Shown: positions 45,898-54,372 of the stretch, piece after piece
Layout: the number at the start of each line of letters is the position of its first letter
Numbering within the stretch: position 1 is the first letter of the stretch
Assembly: GCA_902767775.1 (NCBI GenBank)
Contig: CACXIP010000014.1
Span: 41,211-105,210 of the forward strand
Reading direction: 5' to 3'
Source: an uncultured Prevotellaceae bacterium
Lineage (GTDB): Bacteria > Bacteroidota > Bacteroidia > Bacteroidales > Bacteroidaceae
DNA length: 64,000 bases
Notes under the pieces: generated by a model
Database searches by the model: none
What the model saw: the letters and a program-made list of their open reading frames with translations, nothing else
What the model was told of the DNA's origin: nothing
Translations under genes and position numbers: made by a program

Positions 45898-45927
45898 TTG
45901 TGTATTAGGAAAAAAGTTGTATATTTG
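45898..45927 (+). promoter_or_regulatory. Promoter of the amidase-NamZ fusion
   Basis: TTG (45898-45900) and TATATTTG (45920-45927) are 19 bases apart. The expected leader to ATG 45996 is about 60 bases. Confidence 0.65.
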
Positions 45928-45995
45928 CCCCAACAATCACTCTCCTGACAGGAGAAATTCCGTCAAACCTATTGATTTAGTTCATTCCAACCATT

Positions 45996-48236
45996 ATGAT
46001 TATCCATCGACCAAAACTCAAGTTCAAAGAAGAGCCCACTCTCCGCCCATGGACCCGCTACATTGTCATCCACCATGTTGAACCCCTAATTGACAATACC
46101 CACAATACGCATCACACCATCCAAGAAGTCCATCAGTGGCATCTCAAAAGACCGAATTGGATTGGCTTCGGCTATCACTATTATATAGACAAAAAGGACT
46201 GCCAAATCTACGAGGGACGGCAACGAAACACAGAAGGTTCGCATGTGAAGTCCTACAATGACTGTAGCTTAGGGGTTTGCTTCGACGGTCATTTTGGGGA
46301 AAAAGGAAAATATGAAGGAGACAAAATCAGTGACAAGCAACTTAATGCCTCTGTTGAATTGCTGGCGACGCTGCAGCTTGTTTATGATGCCCCCCTGCGT
46401 TGTCATTGCGATTTCCCAACTACGGTCAAATCATGTCCTGGCAAAAAATTCCCGAAAAAAAGACTCAAACTCTTGGTCGATGAAAAGAAATTTACCTTGC
46501 TGCAAAATGAAATCATTAAACTCCCCATCTTGCCCTCCCATTTGACCTTCAAGGCTCCCTTGGATTCCCGAGAAAAAACTGACTACATCGTCATTCACCA
46601 TACCGCCGTTCTGAGACCCCACACTGTTCAAGAAGTCCACCAATGGCATCTCAACAGGAAAGACGAAATGTATGGCATTGCCTACCATTATTTCATCAAG
46701 AAGGATGGGACGGTGTATGAGGGACGACCGCGGGACAGCAAAGGTGCTCTCGTACGCTGTGTCAACAGTCGTGCTGACAGCAAAGGTGCTCTCGTACGCT
46801 GTGTCAACAGTCGTGCTATTGGCATTTGTCTCGAAGGCAATTTCAACAAGGAAACCATTGGTGAAAAGCAGTGGGAGGCCTGCGTGAAATTGGCCGCTCT
46901 TTTGGAGATGCAATATCGTGCCAAGACTCACCAGCATAGGGAGTTCGACAATAAAACTTCAAGTCCCGGTCTCCGCTTCGACTTCGAGAAGTTCAAATCT
47001 GAAGTGAGGAAACTCAAGGCCCAAACGAAGTCCATCTTGTCGAAACGGCTTGATGATGGTGGGGAAATCCGTCAACTACCTCCCGTGGCTTTCGTACCGG
47101 CAGAAAAGTATGATGCTGCGGCCGACCATCCGAGCAAATATCTTCACCTCCTGGAAGGCAAGCGGGTTGCTGTAGTTTGCAATCCAACCAGCAGGGTCAA
47201 GAATGTGCATCTTGTTGATTTCCTGTTGTCCAAAGGGATTGAAGTCTGCAAGATTTTCGCACCCGAACACGGATTCCGAGGTGATGCAGATGCTGGTGCA
47301 AGAATCAACGATGATAAAGATTCATACACCCAATTACCTATCATCTCCATTTATAACGGCAATACTCTTCTGCCATCGTCTGAGGATTTAAGTGATGTCG
47401 ATGTCATCCTTTTTGACATTCAGGATGTGGGTGTGCGCTTTTTCACCTATCTCTCCAATCTGACAGACATGATGGAGGCTGCTGCCGTGAACAAAAAGAA
47501 GATTATCGTGTTAGACCGCCCTAACCCCAATGGGTTTTATGTAGATGGGCCCATTATGCCAACCGCTGCCAGTGGTGGGAAAAACCCCGTCGGCAGACAT
47601 CCTATTCCCATTGTCTATGGTATGACAATCGGAGAGTACGCCATGATGGTGAATGGCGAAGGGTGGCTGAAAAACAATATGAAATGCGACTTGACCGTGG
47701 TCTGGATGGACCAATACAATCGACGCGCCATCTATGAACTGCCTATTAAGCCATCCCCCAACCTACCTGATTGGCAGTCGGTTTATCTTTATCCGTCACT
47801 GTGCCTTTTCGAGGGAACGACTGTGAGTGTGGGGCGTGGCACCGATCGTCCTTTCTGTTGTTTCGGACATCCCCAAATGCGCGGTTCTTTTTCCTTCACT
47901 CCAAAATCCATGACAGGTGCAACTAACCCGCTGCATAAAAACACCCGTTGTAATGGTGAAAGCCTTGTCTCCTTTGCCAATGACTATGCGATTGTGGAGG
48001 AACGCTTGCACATTGAGTGGCTTCGCGATGCCTATTTCCAACTGAGCAACCTCCCAGATGACGATGCTTGCAACCAATCTTTTTTCAAGCCTTATTTTAC
48101 CACGTTAATGGGTGATACAACCCTTGAGGATTCCATTATTGCAGACCAAAGCATCGAGGACATTCAATTCTCTTGGCAGAGAGAAATTCACGATTTTATG
48201 AAAGATATAAGAAGCAAATACTTACATTATCTCTAA
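45996..48236 (+). CDS. Amidase-amidase-NamZ fusion (peptidoglycan degradation)
   Basis: 746 residues. Domain 1 (about 20-165) is Amidase_2/PGRP-like: VIHH (His26), YEGRQ, RCHCDF (His137) and SCPGK (Cys147) give the zinc site. Domain 2 (about 195-335) repeats it (VIHHTA, YEGRP, HREF) but has Ser323 where domain 1 has the zinc-ligand Cys, and carries a 14-residue insertion. Domain 3 (about 385-746) is DUF1343/NamZ, exo-N-acetylmuramidase (VAVVCNPTSR, IFAPEHGFRG, DIQDVGVRFFTYL, DRPNPNG). No signal peptide is visible, so it acts in the cytoplasm or leaves by another route. It would remove the peptide and MurNAc from muropeptides in one chain. The gene is more AT-rich than its neighbours. Confidence 0.88.
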   Translation: MIIHRPKLKFKEEPTLRPWTRYIVIHHVEPLIDNTHNTHHTIQEVHQWHLKRPNWIGFGYHYYIDKKDCQIYEGRQRNTEGSHVKSYNDCSLGVCFDGHFGEKGKYEGDKISDKQLNASVELLATLQLVYDAPLRCHCDFPTTVKSCPGKKFPKKRLKLLVDEKKFTLLQNEIIKLPILPSHLTFKAPLDSREKTDYIVIHHTAVLRPHTVQEVHQWHLNRKDEMYGIAYHYFIKKDGTVYEGRPRDSKGALVRCVNSRADSKGALVRCVNSRAIGICLEGNFNKETIGEKQWEACVKLAALLEMQYRAKTHQHREFDNKTSSPGLRFDFEKFKSEVRKLKAQTKSILSKRLDDGGEIRQLPPVAFVPAEKYDAAADHPSKYLHLLEGKRVAVVCNPTSRVKNVHLVDFLLSKGIEVCKIFAPEHGFRGDADAGARINDDKDSYTQLPIISIYNGNTLLPSSEDLSDVDVILFDIQDVGVRFFTYLSNLTDMMEAAAVNKKKIIVLDRPNPNGFYVDGPIMPTAASGGKNPVGRHPIPIVYGMTIGEYAMMVNGEGWLKNNMKCDLTVVWMDQYNRRAIYELPIKPSPNLPDWQSVYLYPSLCLFEGTTVSVGRGTDRPFCCFGHPQMRGSFSFTPKSMTGATNPLHKNTRCNGESLVSFANDYAIVEERLHIEWLRDAYFQLSNLPDDDACNQSFFKPYFTTLMGDTTLEDSIIADQSIEDIQFSWQREIHDFMKDIRSKYLHYL
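46734..46817 (+). repeat. Perfect 42-bp tandem duplication inside the second amidase domain
   Basis: Copies at 46734-46775 and 46776-46817 are identical and in frame, duplicating 14 residues (DSKGALVRCVNSRA) next to the conserved IGICLEGNF strand. Identity implies a recent event or an assembly error. Confidence 0.95.
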
Positions 48237-48323
48237 CTATTGCATATCGTTAGTAAACTCTATATCCGCTGCAAAAGCCTTCTTAATATTCAGAGACTTC
48301 ATACGTCCACAGAATATATTCAT
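48237..48323 (-). CDS. Possible small ORF of 28 residues
   Basis: On the minus strand a TATCTTTG box (48332-48339) is followed within nine bases by ATG at 48323, and a frame of 28 codons begins MNIFCGRMKSLNIKK and ends FTNDMQ. It stops one base past the end of the NamZ-fusion gene. The box would start transcription almost at the ATG. No family is recognised; it may be chance. The rest of 48237-48659 holds only the hairpin at 48350 and the next promoter. Confidence 0.2.
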   Translation of the reverse strand: MNIFCGRMKSLNIKKAFAADIEFTNDMQ

Positions 48324-48349
48324 TTACGCTACAAAGATATAAAAAATCA

Positions 48350-48381
48350 TTAAAAAGGTTGTAATATTGCAACCTTTTTAA
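48350..48381. terminator. Bidirectional terminator hairpin
   Basis: A 12-bp stem TTAAAAAGGTTG/CAACCTTTTTAA with an 8-base loop and A/T runs on both sides, after the amidase-NamZ gene. Confidence 0.8.
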
Positions 48382-48615
48382 TTTTAATACTATTCACTTG
48401 TTTTTTATCGATAAACCATAAAAAAACATTTAAAATATCCCTTTTATCTGAACTTCACTGAAATTTATACACTTTTTAGAAAATGCAAAATATGAATTGC
48501 TGTTCAAAAGAGAAAGATGGTATTACGCCAAAGGGACAAAATCAGTGACTTGAGCGGCTGATTCCATTTTTCTAATTATTTTTCAGAGGATATGGAGGAA
48601 ATAAAAAAATATGAT

Positions 48616-48623
48616 TATCTTTG
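48616..48623 (+). promoter_or_regulatory. -7 promoter box TATCTTTG for the secreted 876-residue protein
   Basis: A perfect -7 consensus 37 bases before ATG 48660. Confidence 0.6.
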
Positions 48624-48659
48624 CAAACAAACATTATTTTTCACTAATCAAACTACTTT

Positions 48660-51290
48660 ATGAAAAAACTATTTACGCTGATTGCACTGCTCATGTTTAC
48701 TGTGGGCGTCAGTGCGCAGGTGAAGAAAACATGGGACTTCACCAAAGGGCTCAGTTATGAGACCATTGAAAACCTTACCGCCGATCCCACTCATTGGGCG
48801 GAAAACGGAAATGATGCCGATGGCAATGTCAACAACTGGAAGAACATCGGAAAACCGGACGCGAACTCCTACCTAATGGCTAATGGCGTCGTGATACCTG
48901 AACTCAATGGCCTTTATTTCGATATCGGCAGCAACAAGGACAACAGTATCCACATCGCTACTACCAAACTGCGCCTTACTCGAAAGTCAACCAAAATCAC
49001 TTTCCCCAAACTGGCAAACGGGCAGAAGGTGACTATCGTGGGACGTTCTGCCAACTCATCTGCCACAAATAGAGGTATTGCTCCTGTGCAAAACCATCTC
49101 GTATTCCAGGCAGAGGAAAGTTCGTCACAATATGGTGGGGCATGCATCTTCCTCGGAAATAGTGTCGAAGGCTCTGAAGGTACATATACTTTCGTTTGGA
49201 AAGTGGTCACCGACGAGGCCGACTCCGTGGATGTGCAGTTTCAACTTACTCCTGACGCCGGTATCGACTTCACTCTGTTTATGATTGACCAGGGCGATGC
49301 TCCTGAGGTGAAAGATGCGCAAAAAGTGGGATATCTCTACAGCGGAGCTCTCGACGATGACTATGCTTATGCATACCTCTCAGGGGACAGCCGTTTCGAA
49401 CTCACAGAAATCAATGTGGACGCTACAGAGGAGAACGCCACTTCACTGCGTGAATATGAGGCAATTGTTGTAAGTCCCACTATCGGTGCCGACAATGCTT
49501 TCTTGCCTACAATCAAGCAGGCAATCGCTTTTGTGCCGACACTCAACCTTAACCCCAACATCTACGAGGCTCTCGGATATGGCAAGGCTGTCGCTTCTGC
49601 CACAAATGTACTCACCGTGCTCGATGCTGAAAATACTGCATTTGAGAATATTGATGTGGCACAGGGACTGGAACTTCTGCTGGAGGGGAATGCCATAACC
49701 GGCGTGGAACTTGGAGACTATTTCGCTGCCGACAAAGTATTGGCCACAGCAGGGGATGTAACTGCAATGCACATGCACAATGCTAACCGCAACGCTTATC
49801 TGTTGCTGCCTATTACTATTGCCGATATGCCTTTGGCCAACCAGGATATTATCTCACAGGTAATACCGCAGTCGCTGCAGGCTGTGGCAGATACAAAGCA
49901 GGAGGTGAAGCCTGTGGCTAAACCAAACATCAACGTGACACAGGAGGACGGCAGCTCTACCATAAGCATTTCTGCGAACTACAGCAATAAGATTTACTAT
50001 ACAGTCAATGGGACTGACCCCACAACGGAAAGTCCTGTATACGAAGGACCATTCACCGTAACACAGGCATGCACTGTCAAAGCATTTGGTGTGGGCGATG
50101 GATATGATCCTTCTGAAATCGTGAGCAAGGATGTGATTATCATGACACAGGCTGCAGCTCCCGTCTTTGCCATCGAGCGCCAGGCTGGCAAGTCTATCGT
50201 CACTATCACTGGTGCAAGCGAAGGCGCAAATGTTTACTACAACTTCGCCAACAGCAGTTCCACAACAGCTTCCGTGGCATACAGCGAGCCAATTGAAATC
50301 ACTGAGCCTACAACAATCTATGCTTTCGCTTCTGGTGGTGACTACCTCGCTTCAGACCTCGTTTCTAAGTTCGTGGGTGTTGACGGTGTTGACAACACCA
50401 ACATCCGCTGGGACATCGTGGCTCACTTCGATGCCAATGCTGATGAATGGAAAGGCAAGGGACAACAGACTGATGAAAACGGCAATATCGTCAACGCCAA
50501 CTACCTCTTTACATGGGGTAAGAACTCGGGCGTGTACTACGACGTCAACTCCATCAAAGAGGTGGTGAAAGGTTCCGATGGTCAGGACTCCATCATTTAC
50601 AACCCTGTGGCACCTGAAATACTCGTCGGTGGTGCATGGAAGGCTGTGAGCCGCGGTCAAGTGATGGTATGGGAAAGCCTCAACCTTGGCTGGAATATAG
50701 GCGACACTTCAATGCGCAACCCCGACTCTGCCAGCGATGTGATTGGTGTCAACGACAGCATAGGTATCACACCCAACGCCCTGACATTCGGCAAACAGCC
50801 GAGCGACGGCCCATTCAACGCAAGTCTTGAGACTGTAGACAAGATACAGGCTCCTTTCGACGTGATTGTGTATGCCGGAAATGGCAACGAGGGTGAAATC
50901 CCGACAATGCAGATTGAGGTTTCTGCCGATGGTGAGACATGGACAAAGATAGCCGATGTTGACTACTCGCTCATCAAGCGCAACTGGAAACGTACAAAGG
51001 TGAGCTATGAGGGTGCAGACCAGGTGTTCGTACGCATTCTCCACACCGAAGCCAAGTCAAGCGGACAGATTTACGATGTCTATGTGATGAACAACGGCGA
51101 ATACTCACGCACATACTCTGAAGGTGCTCTTGATGGCATCGCAGAAGTGCTGCCTGAGGGTGGCATCGTGCGCACTGAGATATTTACTGCAAACGGTGCT
51201 CAGGTCAACACCATGTACAAAGGTGTGAACATCATCCGCCGCACATACGCCAACGGTGTGGTTAAGACATTCAAGGTTATCGTAAGATAA
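48660..51290 (+). CDS. Secreted protein with chitobiase-C-terminal-like repeats
   Basis: 876 residues. The signal peptide covers 1-20 (VGVSAQ). The N-terminal domain (20-225) looks like a beta-sandwich. A middle domain (about 225-410) resembles a Rossmann-like segment (KVGYLYSGALDDDYAY, YEAIVVSPTIG). Two CHB_HEX_C_1-type repeats follow at about 430-580 (YYTVNGTDPTTESPVYEGPF is the clearest). The rest is another beta-rich domain and a C-terminal tail (EIFTANGAQVNTMYKGVNIIRR) of the Prevotella secretion type. No catalytic motif is recognised. Its role is probably extracellular binding. Confidence 0.75.
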   Translation: MKKLFTLIALLMFTVGVSAQVKKTWDFTKGLSYETIENLTADPTHWAENGNDADGNVNNWKNIGKPDANSYLMANGVVIPELNGLYFDIGSNKDNSIHIATTKLRLTRKSTKITFPKLANGQKVTIVGRSANSSATNRGIAPVQNHLVFQAEESSSQYGGACIFLGNSVEGSEGTYTFVWKVVTDEADSVDVQFQLTPDAGIDFTLFMIDQGDAPEVKDAQKVGYLYSGALDDDYAYAYLSGDSRFELTEINVDATEENATSLREYEAIVVSPTIGADNAFLPTIKQAIAFVPTLNLNPNIYEALGYGKAVASATNVLTVLDAENTAFENIDVAQGLELLLEGNAITGVELGDYFAADKVLATAGDVTAMHMHNANRNAYLLLPITIADMPLANQDIISQVIPQSLQAVADTKQEVKPVAKPNINVTQEDGSSTISISANYSNKIYYTVNGTDPTTESPVYEGPFTVTQACTVKAFGVGDGYDPSEIVSKDVIIMTQAAAPVFAIERQAGKSIVTITGASEGANVYYNFANSSSTTASVAYSEPIEITEPTTIYAFASGGDYLASDLVSKFVGVDGVDNTNIRWDIVAHFDANADEWKGKGQQTDENGNIVNANYLFTWGKNSGVYYDVNSIKEVVKGSDGQDSIIYNPVAPEILVGGAWKAVSRGQVMVWESLNLGWNIGDTSMRNPDSASDVIGVNDSIGITPNALTFGKQPSDGPFNASLETVDKIQAPFDVIVYAGNGNEGEIPTMQIEVSADGETWTKIADVDYSLIKRNWKRTKVSYEGADQVFVRILHTEAKSSGQIYDVYVMNNGEYSRTYSEGALDGIAEVLPEGGIVRTEIFTANGAQVNTMYKGVNIIRRTYANGVVKTFKVIVR

Positions 51291-51326
51291 CGCATAGCAG
51301 GTCTACACAGAGAGATTAAATGAAAT

Positions 51327-51359
51327 AATCAGACGGGGGCTGACAGCTCCCGTCTGATT
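51327..51359 (+). terminator. Terminator of the 876-residue protein gene
   Basis: An 11-bp stem AATCAGACGGG/CCCGTCTGATT with an 11-base loop starts 37 bases after the stop codon and is followed by a short T-rich stretch. Confidence 0.8.
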
Positions 51360-51485
51360 TGTTAATTGAAAGTTTGATAGTGAGCATTCGACGAAGTACA
51401 CAATCCCAGGCGAATGTCAACTTCCATAGTAATTGAACTGGGGGAGCAGGGTGTGCAAAAAAAGAAAAGCCTTGTGCGCCAGCAA

Positions 51486-51590
51486 CTCCCCTCCCATGAA
51501 GGGGAGGGGCAGGGGTGGGGTATGTAACTTCTTGTTTTTCAAGAAAATAATTCCCCACCCCAACCCCTCCCCACGGTGGGGAGGGGAGCT
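51486..51590. repeat. GC-rich intergenic palindromic element
   Basis: Two arms, each itself a hairpin (CTCCCCTCCC ... GGGGAGGGG and ACCCCTCCCC ... GGGGAGGGGAG), can also pair with each other across a small central hairpin CTTG/CAAG. Such C/G-run elements recur between genes in many Bacteroidota genomes. Apparent open frames through it on both strands are artefacts of the low-complexity sequence. The stretch 51291-51650 holds only this and the terminator. Confidence 0.75.
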
Positions 51591-51650
51591 CCATTCGGCT
51601 CACGGCGTTCTTTTCTCAAGTCGTTCATTATATTTGACACCCCCTCCTCG

Positions 51651-52358
51651 TTACGTCCAAAGACTTGTAATGAACATCGGGCTGGCATCATCCGCTTTCT
51701 TGAAACCACAAGACTCATAGAACGCCAATTCCTCTATTCCCAACCACGACTGCCATTTCACAGGGTCTATTTTCTGTGTCATGTTGGCTAACTCACGTCC
51801 TCTATACCAATACTCGTCCGCCAGATTGGCAAATGCGTGGCCAAATTCGTGGCGCAACGTTTCGATGGAATTTTCATTCATACTAAAGCAGATGAATGGT
51901 GCTGCGCCTCCACCTCCTAATTTTGTTGAGTTGACCACAATGGGAACGATGTCATAATCTGGTTTTGTGGTATTCAGGACATTGTAAACCACACTCCACT
52001 TTGTGGGCCATGGCATGCGGTCGACTCCCGATGTACCAAAGCATACTCCAAAGAAATTGTCAATGGGGGCGTCGGGTGTCTTCCCGGCACCGCTCTCGTT
52101 GGAAGGCGTTTCTATGCAGAACACGTTGAACCTGTTGCGATATTGGCTCCAAGGCATCTTGTCAAAGAAGGATTCGGACTTCTCTTTTACAAAATCTATG
52201 AATACTTGCATTTCTTCTTTCTTGAAACCGTCTCCAAGGAAAACGATGTCCGTGAAAATCTTGCTGTCACCTGCATAACAGATGGTATCCATCCTATATT
52301 GGGCAGAGCCAGTCAGCCATGATGATAGTGCAAAGAATAATAATATGAACTTTTTCAT
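51651..52358 (-). CDS. M64-like (IgA peptidase-type) zinc metalloprotease
   Basis: 235 residues with a signal peptide to about residue 19. The N-terminal IVFLGDGFKKEEM and the zinc motif RHEFGHAFANLADEY (HExxH with a downstream Asp-Glu) are typical of family M64. Family members generally run to 260 residues or longer and often end in a Cys-rich tail (R-x-Y-x-x-C) that is not seen here; the gene ends 60 bases from the palindromic element. It may be slightly truncated. It lies ten bases after a lipoprotein gene in the same direction. Confidence 0.78.
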   Translation of the reverse strand: MKKFILLFFALSSWLTGSAQYRMDTICYAGDSKIFTDIVFLGDGFKKEEMQVFIDFVKEKSESFFDKMPWSQYRNRFNVFCIETPSNESGAGKTPDAPIDNFFGVCFGTSGVDRMPWPTKWSVVYNVLNTTKPDYDIVPIVVNSTKLGGGGAAPFICFSMNENSIETLRHEFGHAFANLADEYWYRGRELANMTQKIDPVKWQSWLGIEELAFYESCGFKKADDASPMFITSLWT

Positions 52359-52368
52359 GTTTTGAACA

Positions 52369-52851
52369 TTATAGAGTTATAGTCGTTATTTTCAAAGAGT
52401 CACACATGAATGTGATATGCCTTGCCTTAGGATTGAGTTGCAGCCGCACGAACAATTCAGCCTTGTCTTTTTTTATGGTTTTCGTCACGAGCTGACTTCC
52501 GTCGAAATACTCTATACGTTGCGCCAGGGGATTGTCAATCTCATGTTGGCTGAGTATTTCTCCCCATGCGTCAGACTGCTGATAGTAGAGTCCGTGCGGA
52601 ACTCCGTTGTAGGCTGCACCTTGTGTGTTCATTTGTCCGCTAAAACGTTGCAGGCTGTCGATAGTAATACTATAGGCGGCAACAACCGAATCGTATGCGA
52701 TAGTACCTTTCAGGAAAAGAATATGTGGCTCTTCGTCATCGGTTGATGTCATTAGGGAAGAAGAAGGCTGCAAAACAGCTTTCTTCGTTTGGCATCCTGT
52801 CATCACCATTGCCATGAGCATTAATATGATGTATGTTGAATATTTTGCCAT
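52369..52851 (-). CDS. Lipoprotein of unknown function
   Basis: 160 residues. The signal peptide ends in a lipobox (MAMVMTGC). The mature part is predicted to be mixed alpha/beta, with no motif I recognise. It sits ten bases before the M64 gene, so the two are probably co-expressed. The function is unknown. Confidence 0.75.
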   Translation of the reverse strand: MAKYSTYIILMLMAMVMTGCQTKKAVLQPSSSLMTSTDDEEPHILFLKGTIAYDSVVAAYSITIDSLQRFSGQMNTQGAAYNGVPHGLYYQQSDAWGEILSQHEIDNPLAQRIEYFDGSQLVTKTIKKDKAELFVRLQLNPKARHITFMCDSLKITTITL

Positions 52852-52959
52852 GAAAAATCCTATCTTTTATCCACCTTTTAAAGAGCCATATTTTATGTTG
52901 TAAAAGTAATAAAAATAATGTTACCTGATGATTGTTTTAGGATAATTTTGGGGAAAATT

Positions 52960-53550
52960 TCATTCTGAACAACGTTTTGCAAGTTTCATGGCATCTTGGG
53001 TACCAAACGTTCTTCTGATGACGGTCTCTGCGTATTTTGTTATGAGCGTTTCGTCATTAATCAGAGTAAAGATTCTCAGCATTCTTGTCTGGTTGAACCA
53101 TACAATCTTCACAGATTCGTTCAATGTACGGCTATGTCCAGCAATGCCAAGCGCACCTTTTTCTTCTGCCAACTTATCGAAATTGTTGAGACCGACTTTA
53201 GACTGGTTGTAGACATGAACCAACTCTTCCTCGCCATACATATCTGAGATTGTAATGTTATCAATAATATCAAAATCTGCAGATTCCAAATAGGCAGCAT
53301 GGTCAACCATTGTTTCCCATCCATATGGACGTGCAGCCAAAAGAATATCATACTGCTGCCACAACGCAAATCCGACTTTACCAGACAGATGTTTCATCTC
53401 TTGTATGTAGCTAACATCATCTAATACGGACTCCTCTGCATGCAAATTATTGGTTTTCACCTGCCGTTTTCGGTCAATTATCATATAGACCGTATAGCAC
53501 AGAATGATACTAACACCAATGGTAAGAAGCGAAAATAGTGGTGACATCAT
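52960..53550 (-). CDS. Membrane-anchored protein of unknown function
   Basis: 196 residues. Residues 5-25 form one hydrophobic helix (LFSLLTIGVSIILCYTVYMI) followed by a basic stretch (DRKRQVK), so the rest is probably cytoplasmic. The soluble part is mixed and rich in acidic residues; no family is recognised. The gene is AT-rich compared with neighbours, lies ten bases after the HD-domain gene, and is probably in the same operon. A 108-base AT-rich gap separates it from the lipoprotein gene. Confidence 0.65.
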   Translation of the reverse strand: MMSPLFSLLTIGVSIILCYTVYMIIDRKRQVKTNNLHAEESVLDDVSYIQEMKHLSGKVGFALWQQYDILLAARPYGWETMVDHAAYLESADFDIIDNITISDMYGEEELVHVYNQSKVGLNNFDKLAEEKGALGIAGHSRTLNESVKIVWFNQTRMLRIFTLINDETLITKYAETVIRRTFGTQDAMKLAKRCSE

Positions 53551-53560
53551 TACTATTGTC

Positions 53561-54145
53561 TTAAAGCATCTTCATCTCGCTTGCCACTCGAGCTTCGCAA
53601 TCTCGCATGGCATCGAGTGTTTTCTGCAGCACCTCTTCCAGGGGCCAGCCCAGCATCTCCGCACCCTGTTCAATCACCTCGCGGGAGCAACCTGCGGCAA
53701 AACCCTTTGACTTATACTTTTTCTTGAGCGACTTCAGTTCCATATCCTGTACACTTTTCGAGGGGCGCATCAGTGCAGCTGCCCATATCAGTCCCGTCAG
53801 TTCATCGGTCGTAAAGAGCACTTTCTCCATCAGGTGTTCAGGCCTCACATCCACGTGCCCATAACCGTGGCTGCAGATGGCATTGATCATCTCTTCGCCC
53901 ACCCCACCCTCGCGCAGCAGTTCGGGTGCCTTGATGCAATGCTCCTCGGGATACAGTTCAAAGTCAATGTCGTGCAGCAGTCCGACTATTCCCCAGAAGT
54001 CCGCTTCGTGGGCATAACCCAGTTGCCCGGCATACCAGCGCATGACACCTTCCACCGTCAGGGCATGCTGCAGGTGAAACGGATCTTTGTTGTATTTTCT
54101 CAGCAGCTCCCAGGCAGCCTCTCTTGTAATCGTCTTCATGTTCAT
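53561..54145 (-). CDS. HD-domain phosphohydrolase-like protein
   Basis: 194 residues. The pattern FHLQHALTVEGVM, then GLLHDIDFELYPEEH (HD motif), then AICSHGYG, and later LFTTDELTGL (Asp) matches HDIG-type metal-dependent phosphohydrolases. These often cleave nucleotides. Start codons at 54145 and 54139 are both possible and differ by two residues. A strong bidirectional terminator lies upstream at 54257-54298. Confidence 0.85.
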   Translation of the reverse strand: MNMKTITREAAWELLRKYNKDPFHLQHALTVEGVMRWYAGQLGYAHEADFWGIVGLLHDIDFELYPEEHCIKAPELLREGGVGEEMINAICSHGYGHVDVRPEHLMEKVLFTTDELTGLIWAAALMRPSKSVQDMELKSLKKKYKSKGFAAGCSREVIEQGAEMLGWPLEEVLQKTLDAMRDCEARVASEMKML

Positions 54146-54256
54146 TGAGTTATTTTTCTTGATTAGCACTTGTCAATTATTTTCCGACTCGCTCTCCGTG
54201 GGTACGACCAAGCCTCATACGCTTCCTTGAGTTATGTTCTATAGTCGTCCTTTGCC

Positions 54257-54298
54257 ATAAAAACTCCGATTCCTGATATTGAGAATCGGAGTTTTTAT
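54257..54298. terminator. Strong bidirectional terminator
   Basis: A perfect 16-bp stem ATAAAAACTCCGATTC/GAATCGGAGTTTTTAT with a 10-base loop. It can terminate the DUF4923 transcript from the right and block readthrough from the left. Confidence 0.9.
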
Positions 54299-54372
54299 TA
54301 TACGAAACAGAGGAATAATCAATTTACAACCCAAAGATTTTACTATGCGTCCTTATAAAAGATTAAGTTCTC

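Noticed and set aside
51316-51720. Open frames on both strands with Pro/Gly-rich peptides
   Set aside because: They run through the GC-rich palindromic element; the peptides only reflect the C/G runs.
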